Positions 1-5,103 of a stretch of 8,767 nucleotides of DNA are shown here, piece after piece. This DNA is from Anaerolineales bacterium UBA4826. GTDB lineage: Bacteria; Chloroflexota; Anaerolineae; UBA4142. The position numbers were made by a program, and so were the translations under genes. The notes under the pieces are model-generated. The model was not told the origin of the DNA and made no database searches. It was given only the letters and a program-made list of their open reading frames with translations. Every line of letters begins with the position of its first letter. Positions within the stretch are counted from its first letter, which is position 1. The stretch is taken from assembly GCA_002400365.1 (NCBI GenBank), contig DHFK01000238.1:1-8767 (forward strand), read 5' to 3'.

Positions 1-22
1 TCTGCGAGAAAACGGGTTTCTA

Positions 23-1309
23 CTAACCCACGACGACCCGTCCGCGCTTGATGACGGTCTCGACTAGATTCGCGCCAAAGCGGTACGCCAGATGCCGATA
101 GTCCGGCACATCGGCGATGAGCAGCACATCTGCTAATTTGCCCGGCGCAAGCGAGCCGACGCGATCGGCGACGCCAAGCGACGCCGCGGCGTTGATCGTC
201 GCGGCGACGATGGCTTGCGCGGGCGTCAGTTTTTCATAGCGACACGCGAGCGCAAGGATGAACGGCATGGACTCGCACCAGCACGTCCCCGGGTTGATGT
301 CGCTTCCCAGCGCGACCGGCACATTCTCAGTGACAAACGCGCGACCGTCCGCGAAATTCGTTTTGCCCAAACCAAACGTCGTCCCCGGCAACAGGACCGC
401 GACGACGTTGGCTTTTGCCATCGCGCGCATCTCCTCGCGCCGGGTGACTATCAAGTGGTCTGCGCTTGCCGCGCCCAGTTCTGCCGCCAGCGTTGCCGCG
501 CCGAGGTTCGCGAATTCGTCCGCGTGCACGCGCAAACCGAATCCCAGTTCCTTCGCGCGGGTTTGGATCTTGCGCGTCTGCTCCAGCGTAAACGCGCCGT
601 CGTCGCAGAATACATCGCAATAGAGATTGGAGATTGGAGATTGGAGATTGGATTTGGCAATCTCTAGTCTCCAATCTCTGATTTTCGGCAGCATCTCCTC
701 CGCTACCAACTCGACGTACTCATCCTCCCGCCCCTTGTATTCCTCCGGCACCGCGTGCGCGCCGAGGAAGGTCGGGACGAGGTCTATCGGGTGCTCCGCG
801 TCGAGCGCGGCGATGGCGTCGAGCATCTTGAGTTCGTTTGCCGGGTCGAGTCCGTAACCGGTCTTGACTTCGGCGGTCGTCGTGCCATGCGCGAGCATCG
901 CGTCCAGCCGTGCGCGGGCTTGCGCGACCAGGTCTTGAAGCGACGCGGCACGCGTGGCGCGGACGGTGCTCATGATGCCGCCGCCGGCTTTTTGGATATC
1001 GAGGTACGTCGCGCCTTGCAAACGCATCTCGAATTCGTTCGCGCGGTCGCCGGCGAAAACGACGTGCGTGTGCGCGTCCACAAAACCGGGCAGGACGATC
1101 TTGCCGCGCGCGTCAATTTTGCGCGTGGACGCGTCGGCAAGCGCGAGGAGGTCGAGCGTGTCGCCGACCGCGACGATTTTCTCGCCGCTGATTGCGACTG
1201 CGCCGTCGCGAAGGATTGCGAGATCGCCTTGCGCTGTGCCGCGCTTGGGCGCAGTGCCCGCGAGCGTCAGCACTTGGTTGGCGGAATGGATGATGAGGTC
1301 AATGGACAT
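23..1309 (-). CDS. hutI: Imidazolonepropionase (histidine degradation)
   Basis: The 428-residue product is a metal-dependent amidohydrolase that opens 4-imidazolone-5-propanoate to N-formimino-L-glutamate, the third step of cytosolic histidine catabolism. Visible motifs are PGFVDAHTH (metal ligands H80 and H82), the substrate-loop stretch KTGYGL at 149-154, FLGAH at 181-185, HADEF at 262-266 (metal-ligand H262 and catalytic-type E265) and GSDINPG at 336-342 (metal-ligand D337). These are family-specific, so the name is secure. The ATG at 1309 is preceded by GGAG (1315-1318) with 5-nt spacing. The protein is slightly longer than the usual 400-420 residues because about 20 residues (roughly 210-230), between EEMLP and CDVFC, are encoded by a tandem/inverted repeat. 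All active-site motifs flank it intact, so the enzyme may still work. No hutH or hutU is visible; the gene lies at the window edge, so partners could lie beyond it. Confidence 0.96.
   Translation of the reverse strand: MSIDLIIHSANQVLTLAGTAPKRGTAQGDLAILRDGAVAISGEKIVAVGDTLDLLALADASTRKIDARGKIVLPGFVDAHTHVVFAGDRANEFEMRLQGATYLDIQKAGGGIMSTVRATRAASLQDLVAQARARLDAMLAHGTTTAEVKTGYGLDPANELKMLDAIAALDAEHPIDLVPTFLGAHAVPEEYKGREDEYVELVAEEMLPKIRDWRLEIAKSNLQSPISNLYCDVFCDDGAFTLEQTRKIQTRAKELGFGLRVHADEFANLGAATLAAELGAASADHLIVTRREEMRAMAKANVVAVLLPGTTFGLGKTNFADGRAFVTENVPVALGSDINPGTCWCESMPFILALACRYEKLTPAQAIVAATINAAASLGVADRVGSLAPGKLADVLLIADVPDYRHLAYRFGANLVETVIKRGRVVVG
622..679. repeat. Tandem/inverted AGATTGG repeat inside hutI
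   Basis: Four perfect tandem copies of AGATTGG lie at 624-651. They are followed by inverted copies: CAATCTC at 658-664 pairs with 644-650, and AGTCTCCAATCTCT at 666-679 pairs with 622-635 at 13 of 14 positions. The whole can fold as stacked hairpins. On the minus strand it is translated in frame as roughly residues 211-229 of HutI, a segment low in hydrophobic core character (it includes NLQSPISNL) and unlike the family at that loop. Confidence 0.9.
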
Positions 1310-1383
1310 TCAAACTCCGCGTCGGATCGAGTGGGCAGGGGACGATTCTATGCAGACTGCTATGGCTGATATGATGGCGACGT

Positions 1384-1530
1384 GTAATGCCCTGCGCGGG
1401 TTGGGTTGCTATCATGCAACCCGCTGTTGACCGATGATGTATTCCATCGTATACTTGAGTTCGACAGTGTGGCTCGCTGCACCGCATTACGCGCGCGGGT
1501 TGTGCGGAAAGATTCCGCCTAGACAACCCG
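1384..1530 (-). other. Candidate structured RNA or leader upstream of hutI
   Basis: Several nested complementary segments are visible. An outer stem pairs GTAATGC-cc-TGC (1384-1395) with GCA-cc-GCATTAC (1479-1490), ten pairs around a symmetric 2x2 internal loop. Inside are GGGTTGC/GCAACCC (1403-1409 with 1416-1422, 6-nt loop) and CGATG/CATCG (1432-1436 with 1445-1449). Next to it is a separate strong hairpin, CGGGTTGT+GCGGAA (1496-1509) with TTCCGC+ACAACCCG (1513-1518 and 1523-1530), 14 pairs with a 4-nt bulge and a 3-nt loop. Neither side has a T-tract, so these are not ordinary terminators. The strand is assigned only because hutI lies downstream on the minus strand. It could instead be another palindromic repeat family. 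I recognise no riboswitch class. Confidence 0.4.
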
Positions 1531-1538
1531 GTGGGGAT

Positions 1539-1566
1539 ATTATACAGAAAACTTCCGTATAATCAA
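1539..1566 (-). promoter_or_regulatory. Possible sigma-70-type promoter for hutI
   Basis: Read on the minus strand, TTGATT (1566-1561) and a perfect TATAAT (1544-1539) are separated by 16 nt. The predicted start near 1532 would give a leader of about 220 nt opening almost directly with the 1530-1496 hairpin. ATTATAC/GTATAAT (1539-1545 with 1557-1563) are also inverted copies, so the -10 match may partly be a by-product of a palindrome. No matching -35 is seen for the TATAAT on the plus strand. Confidence 0.35.
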
Positions 1567-1719
1567 TCGTGGTAGCACCACAATGAACCCTGGACGCGTT
1601 CGCGTGCGCGAACAACTTGTTAGCCACAGAATCACACAGAAGCACACGGAAATATTCTGTGGAATTCTGTGTGTGGTTCTGCGGCAGATTAGACCTCCAC
1701 GATTGGGTGGGGTGCTACC
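1564..1719. repeat. Long-range inverted repeats flanking the CACAGAATCA repeat
   Basis: CAATCGTGG (1564-1572) and GGTAGCACC (1571-1579) have perfect inverted partners CCACGATTG (1697-1705) and GGTGCTACC (1711-1719). They enclose the 1623-1685 repeat and may mark the edges of a small compound element of about 155 bp. No transposase is present, and I see no convincing target duplication. Confidence 0.5.
1623..1685. repeat. Tandem/inverted CACAGAATCA-type repeat
   Basis: GCCACAGAATCACACAGA (1623-1640) is near-complementary to TCTGTGTGTGGTTCTGCGGC (1666-1685). ATTCTGTGG (1654-1662) is an inverted copy of CCACAGAAT (1624-1632). Units of 9-10 bp are thus repeated in direct and inverted order, the same plan as the repeats at 622, 5018, 7061 and 8287, with a different unit sequence. 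It lies 50 bp upstream of the start at 1736. Confidence 0.75.
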
Positions 1720-1735
1720 TCAATCGTCGGCATAG

Positions 1736-2752
1736 ATGATTACTCTCATTGAAGATACAGCAACCAGAGTCCTGGAGCACGATCCTGATAGCGTGGTGCG
1801 TTATCGCTTGCTTCGCGATGTGTTGAAGTTAGCCCCGGGGACTCCCGAGTTGCAAAAGGCGCGCGATAACTTGAAGCAGAGCCGATGCATTCAGGAATTG
1901 GCTAGTGAACAACGGGCTGATGGTGGCTGGGGCGCGTTCCATTCCAGAAGCACGCGCTTGGAGCAGAAGATTGCCTCGACGGAAGTAGGTGTGGAGCGTG
2001 CCTTGGCCTTGGGGTTGGATGCATCTCATCCCGTCCTGCACAACGCTTCGTCGTGTATCCTCAACATCATGCAAGGGGTGATCGCGTTTCCCGATGCTGC
2101 CGAGAAGAATGACCGCTGGAAAACTGGCAAGCGGCTGTTTCTCGCGTCCACTTTGTCGCTCATTCATCCAGCGCATCCCCTTTTGAACAGCGATAGAGAA
2201 CTATGGCACGTGATTGCCAGAAGGACGTTTCAATCAGGCAAGTACAGCGAGGAAGATGAAATCAGGGCACACGCTGAATTGACGGGAGCCACGGTCAAGG
2301 GCAGTTATCTTGCGCTCAACGGCAGATATCAACTCAATATCCTCGGCTCAATTCCTGGAACGCTATCCAGAGAACTTGAAAAAGCATTACTCGCTTGGAT
2401 CTGGGAAAAGCCAGGTGGAATAGGTTATTTGGCCGTCTCGCTAAACCGCGAACCTCCCACGCAAGTGGGAGGACTTGATCGTTGGTTGGCTTCGTTGGAG
2501 ATGTTGGCTCGGCTTTTCCCAACCTGGGTCCATTTCGCCCAGTCATCAATAGACTGGATCTGGCAGCAGAGAAACCCACAGGGATACTGGGACTTTGGAC
2601 CAAGACCGCGTGCGCTCTCCTGCTTGCCACTATCAGCCAATTGGAGAGAGAAACGCAACCGATTTTACGATTGGACAACGAGGATTCTTATCTTGCTGAG
2701 AAAATTTTATGCAGGTAGTCAGCCGTTCGGGAGCCAAGCGGCTTTCTACTGA
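1736..2752 (+). CDS. Alpha/alpha-toroid (squalene-cyclase-like) protein, function unknown
   Basis: The product has 338 residues, with no signal peptide and no membrane segment. EQRADGGWG (58-66) and QQRNPQGYWDFG (277-288) are QW-type repeats (Q-x-DGxW) of terpenoid-cyclase/prenyltransferase toroids. The conserved-looking stretches AEKNDRW (122-128), TVKGSYLALNGRY (186-198) and YDWTTRILILLRKFY (311-325) resemble hypothetical proteins I associate with Chloroflexota. There is no DxDD or DCTAE catalytic motif, so cyclase activity is not supported. The fold is likely; the reaction or ligand is unknown. The ATG lacks a clear ribosome site. A palindrome at 2453-2472 encodes PPTQVGG (240-246) in frame. 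G+C is lower than nearby: 26 of 60 bases at 2641-2700 against 44 of 60 at 4261-4320, possibly a sign of transfer. It is followed after 15 bp by a SnoaL-like gene and probably co-transcribed with it. Confidence 0.85.
   Translation: MITLIEDTATRVLEHDPDSVVRYRLLRDVLKLAPGTPELQKARDNLKQSRCIQELASEQRADGGWGAFHSRSTRLEQKIASTEVGVERALALGLDASHPVLHNASSCILNIMQGVIAFPDAAEKNDRWKTGKRLFLASTLSLIHPAHPLLNSDRELWHVIARRTFQSGKYSEEDEIRAHAELTGATVKGSYLALNGRYQLNILGSIPGTLSRELEKALLAWIWEKPGGIGYLAVSLNREPPTQVGGLDRWLASLEMLARLFPTWVHFAQSSIDWIWQQRNPQGYWDFGPRPRALSCLPLSANWREKRNRFYDWTTRILILLRKFYAGSQPFGSQAAFY
2453..2472. repeat. Perfect palindrome CCTCCCAC-gcaa-GTGGGAGG inside the toroid gene
   Basis: Two perfect 8-bp arms with a 4-nt loop are read in frame as PPTQVGG, between LNRE and LDRW. 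From memory, PTQVGG-type peptides recur in unrelated proteins of environmental bacteria, which suits a dispersed repeat. That recollection would need a genome search. Confidence 0.7.
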
Positions 2753-2757
2753 GGAGG
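2752..2757 (+). promoter_or_regulatory. Ribosome binding site AGGAGG of the SnoaL-like gene
   Basis: AGGAGG begins on the last base of the upstream stop codon and lies 10 nt before the ATG at 2768, which selects that start and suggests translational coupling. GAGG (2754-2757) can pair with CCTC (2763-2766) across a 5-nt loop, so the site may be partly masked until ribosomes finish the upstream gene. Confidence 0.7.
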
Positions 2758-2767
2758 CATTACCTCT

Positions 2768-3151
2768 ATGAGTCCAATCCGCATGTCACGGTTGGAATCA
2801 GCGGTCCGCGTCGTCCTCGAGTTCAACGAAGCATTCAACCGGCATGACGCCGCAGGCATGATGCAGTTCATGAGCGACGATTGCGTTTTCGAAAATACTT
2901 ATCCAGCCCCCGACGGCACGGTGTACGCGGGGAAGGAAGCCGTCACGCGGTTTTGGCAGGATTTCTTCCGCGAGTCGCCCCATGCCCACATCGAGATCGA
3001 GGAGATTTTTGGCTCTGGGATTCGGTGTGTGATGCGCTGGAGGTACGACTGGATAGATGCGGCGGGAAAAAAGGGGCATGTCCGCGGAGCCGATATATTC
3101 CGAGTGGAGCATGGCGCCATCCGCGAAAAGTTGTCCTACGTCAAGGGATAG
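2768..3151 (+). CDS. SnoaL/NTF2-like domain protein
   Basis: This is a 127-residue single-domain protein. The order of elements is that of the SnoaL-like (NTF2 superfamily) cone fold: an N-terminal helix with FNEAFNRHDAAGMMQFMSDDCVF (19-41), then G-x-V-x-GKEAVTRFWQDFF (50-67), then beta strands IEIEEIFGSGIRCVMRWRYDW (75-95) and the closing DIFRVEHGAIREKLSYV (109-125). Members include polyketide cyclases, isomerases and many uncharacterised small-molecule binders. No catalytic residue set is clear enough to choose. The start at 2768 is supported by AGGAGG; a second Met at residue 6 is less well placed. It follows the toroid gene by 15 bp and probably shares its transcript. It ends 81 bp from the convergent permease gene, with no clear terminator between. 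Confidence 0.9.
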   Translation: MSPIRMSRLESAVRVVLEFNEAFNRHDAAGMMQFMSDDCVFENTYPAPDGTVYAGKEAVTRFWQDFFRESPHAHIEIEEIFGSGIRCVMRWRYDWIDAAGKKGHVRGADIFRVEHGAIREKLSYVKG

Positions 3152-3232
3152 TGCTGGCTCTCGGTGTTCGATTTCTCCATGCGGCTCGCGCACATCTCCG
3201 CGCCGAGAAAAGCATCCGCGTCCTGCCGCGTC

Positions 3233-4087
3233 CTATAGATCGCGCTGCGCGAACACGCGCACCGCCAGCGCCAATGCGACGACAAGATACGCCGCCGCGT
3301 ACACAATCTGCAAATTGCTCGGCACCGAAACGGTAAGCATGGGCCCGCTGAAGGAAACGCCCAACATCTGCGCCAGCGGCGGCGTCATTTCGTACGCCGC
3401 GCGCCGCCACAATGCCTCGCTCGGAATGATGAGACTGGAGACGATGCCGATGTTGATCGCGGCTGGGTTCTCCAAAATCGCGCCAAACTGCTCGACCCAG
3501 CCGCCGATGAACGCAATGCCGTACAGCCCAAAGATCACGCCGCCCGTCGCGAGCGTTGGCAGCGTGCTGCTGCACAGCAGCGTGACCGTCATGATGAGCA
3601 GCGTTTCGAGATAGATCAGCGCGATGCCGTTCCACACATTCGGCACGACATAGCCATCGAGCGCGTACGCGACCGCCATCACCCCGCCGACCATCAGCAC
3701 GAGATAGAGCGCGAGCAACCCCGCGAACCCCAGCCATTTTCCCAGAACGATTTGCGCGCGTCGCACCGGCTTGGTGACGATCGCCTGAATCGTCCCCGAC
3801 CCGATTTCGCCGGCGAGCGTGTCCGCCGCCACGAGCGCGCCCATCGCGATCGCGAGAAAATTCACCGCGTACAGACCGGCGAGCGTCAAGAAATTATCGA
3901 GCCCGCTCTTGAAAAGCGTATTGAGCACTTCGGACTGCCGATTCATCGGCAGGGCTTCCTGGCGCATGAGGTAAAAGCCGACCGCGTACAACACCAGGAA
4001 CGCCACGCCGAGCAAGAACGCGGCGAGCAAAATGCGGCGGCGCACCGCTTCGAGAAAAGTGAGGCGCGCGATGACGAGAGCCGCCAT
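3233..4087 (-). CDS. ABC-2 type transporter permease
   Basis: This 284-residue integral membrane protein is the channel half of an ABC exporter. The N-terminal ALVIARLTFLEAVRRRIL followed by a first membrane helix is typical of the ABC2_membrane/NosY-like group. The cytoplasmic coupling segment ADTLAGEIGSGTIQAIVTKP, then RRAQIVLGKWLG, precedes further hydrophobic helices, for about six in all. The start is the ATG at 4087, which overlaps the ATPase stop as TGATG and has GGAGGG (4093-4098) 5 nt upstream. An upstream in-frame extension to 4270 is open but simply lies inside the ATPase gene and is not protein-like. The substrate cannot be read from the sequence. Close relatives include multidrug, bacteriocin-immunity and NosFY-type exporters. 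Confidence 0.92.
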   Translation of the reverse strand: MAALVIARLTFLEAVRRRILLAAFLLGVAFLVLYAVGFYLMRQEALPMNRQSEVLNTLFKSGLDNFLTLAGLYAVNFLAIAMGALVAADTLAGEIGSGTIQAIVTKPVRRAQIVLGKWLGFAGLLALYLVLMVGGVMAVAYALDGYVVPNVWNGIALIYLETLLIMTVTLLCSSTLPTLATGGVIFGLYGIAFIGGWVEQFGAILENPAAINIGIVSSLIIPSEALWRRAAYEMTPPLAQMLGVSFSGPMLTVSVPSNLQIVYAAAYLVVALALAVRVFAQRDL

Positions 4088-5004
4088 CACAACCCTCCAT
4101 CCGTGCCGACGATTTGCATGAACAAATCTTCGAGCGAAAGATGTTGCGGCGTCAGCGCGTACACCGCGACGTTCTGCGCGACGAGATAACGATTGATCGC
4201 CGGCAGCACCGATTCGTCCGCGACGGTCAGCGTCACCTGATTGCCATCGGCGCGGAGGTCTTTGCCCCATCGGCGCAGCCCGTCCAGCACGCTCGGCGTC
4301 AAGCCGCTCGCGCGCACCGTGACACTGGTCGCGCCGTTGACCAGCGTCTTTAGTTCGCTGACGCGGATCACCTCGCCGTGCTTGATGAACGCGACACGGT
4401 CGCAGGTGATCTCCACTTCGCTGAGCAGGTGCGAGTTGAGGAAGATCGTCGTGCCGCGCTTTTTCAAATTGGCGATCATGTCGCGCACGAGACGGCGACC
4501 AACCGGATCGAGGCCTGACGTCGGCTCGTCGAGGAAGACGAGCGCGGGATCGTTGAGCAGCGCCTGCGCGAGTCCGATACGCTGCAACATCCCTTTCGAG
4601 AACGTCCGCAGTTGCTTGTCGCGATACGGCGACAGCCCAACCAGGTCGAGCAGTTCGTCAATCCGTTGGCGCAAGCGCGCCGCGGGCATGGCGTAGAGTT
4701 GTCCGTGCAGATCGAGGAACTCGTTCGCGGAGAGCCAATCGTGAAAGCGAAAATGCTCCGGCAGAAAACCCATCTTGGCGCGTGCGGCGCGATCGCCCAA
4801 CGGCGCGCCGAGCAAGGTCGCGCTGCCGGAGGTCGGCGCGACGAGACCGAGCAGCATTTTGATCGAAGTGGTCTTGCCCGCGCCGTTCGGTCCAAGAAAT
4901 CCGAAAACCTCGCCTTGCTGCACCTGGAGCGTCAGCCCGCGCACGGCGATGTTTTCGTCGAACTCTTTGCGCAAATCGGTGGTTTGAATTGCCAGGTCTG
5001 TCAT
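4087..5004 (-). CDS. ABC transporter ATP-binding protein
   Basis: The product has 305 residues from the ATG at 5004. A TTG at 5010 would add two residues, and neither start has a clear ribosome site. Numbered from the TTG, Walker A is GPNGAGKTT (40-48), the Q-loop position is E85 (GFLPEHF, the Gln-to-Glu form common in this subgroup), the signature is the variant FSKGM (137-141), Walker B is ALVFLDEPTSGLDP (156-169) and the switch histidine is H194. The C-terminal ~90 residues look like the DUF4162-type extension of ABC-2 exporters. It powers the permease, whose ATG overlaps this stop by one base. A repeat-bearing gap of about 100 bp separates it from the anti-sigma gene, so it may share that transcript or have its own promoter. 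Confidence 0.94.
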   Translation of the reverse strand: MTDLAIQTTDLRKEFDENIAVRGLTLQVQQGEVFGFLGPNGAGKTTSIKMLLGLVAPTSGSATLLGAPLGDRAARAKMGFLPEHFRFHDWLSANEFLDLHGQLYAMPAARLRQRIDELLDLVGLSPYRDKQLRTFSKGMLQRIGLAQALLNDPALVFLDEPTSGLDPVGRRLVRDMIANLKKRGTTIFLNSHLLSEVEITCDRVAFIKHGEVIRVSELKTLVNGATSVTVRASGLTPSVLDGLRRWGKDLRADGNQVTLTVADESVLPAINRYLVAQNVAVYALTPQHLSLEDLFMQIVGTDGGL

Positions 5005-5017
5005 CGGCAAAGTTCAA

Positions 5018-5098
5018 TAGTGCGACCCTGGCACTTGCGTTCCCGCCAGGGCAAGTGTAGTGCGATAGTTGAATGCCAACTAACGCACTATCGCACTA
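5018..5098. repeat. TAGTGCGAT-type tandem/inverted repeat between anti-sigma and ABC genes
   Basis: TAGTGCGATAGT (5058-5069) has a perfect 12-bp inverted partner ACTATCGCACTA (5087-5098) around a 17-nt loop. TAGTGCGA recurs at 5018-5025. Additional inverted pairs CCCTGGC/GCCAGGG (5026-5032, 5045-5051) and CACTTGC/GCAAGTG (5032-5038, 5051-5057) lie between. On the minus strand the stem could act as a processing site or weak terminator after the anti-sigma gene, but no U-tract follows it. Confidence 0.75.
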
Positions 5099-5103
5099 AC
5101 CAA

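Larger units (their letters stand above)
1310..1735. other. Intergenic region between hutI and the toroid gene
   Basis: This 426-bp gap between divergent genes has no convincing coding sequence. The open frame on the minus strand at 1299-1526 resembles no family I know and has no clear ribosome site. No tRNA or rRNA pattern is visible. What it does hold is a foldable region (1384-1530), a possible minus-strand promoter (1539-1566), and a tandem/inverted repeat (1623-1685) flanked by longer-range inverted repeats. Bases 1310-1383, the would-be 3' part of the hutI leader, show only the hutI ribosome site. Confidence 0.75.

Noticed and set aside
622..651. CRISPR-like array
   Set aside because: The copies are contiguous 7-bp units with no spacers; this is a microsatellite-like repeat.
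755..1369. Long open frame on the plus strand opposite hutI
   Set aside because: It is antisense to a clearly conserved enzyme, Arg/Ala-rich as expected for the shadow of a GC-rich gene, and resembles no family.
1299..1526. 75-codon open frame upstream of hutI
   Set aside because: No family resemblance and no ribosome site, and it overlaps the strong hairpins; the region looks like structured non-coding DNA.
1558..1563. TATAAT on the plus strand as a promoter for the toroid gene
   Set aside because: No -35-like hexamer lies 16-18 nt upstream (ggatat/gatatt), and the message would run through the 1623-1685 inverted repeat. It is probably the mirror of the minus-strand palindrome.
3152..3232. 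Bidirectional terminator between the convergent SnoaL and permease genes
   Set aside because: Only a 6-bp CTCGG-type stem with a loop of about 38 nt is visible and no T-tract on either strand, so it is not a supportable terminator.
3141..3737. 198-codon open frame on the minus strand inside the permease gene
   Set aside because: It runs in another frame over the permease, whose membrane helices and coupling motif are clearly the real product; the composition is that of a shadow frame.
5031..5044. GGCACTTGCG as a sigma-54 -24/-12 promoter
   Set aside because: The GG and GC elements are adjacent rather than spaced by the required bases.
5026..5057. H-type pseudoknot from CCCTGG/CCAGGG and CACTTGC/GCAAGTG
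   Set aside because: The order is right for a pseudoknot, but both crossing loops would be of zero length, which is not sterically reasonable. It is more simply a rearranged inverted repeat.
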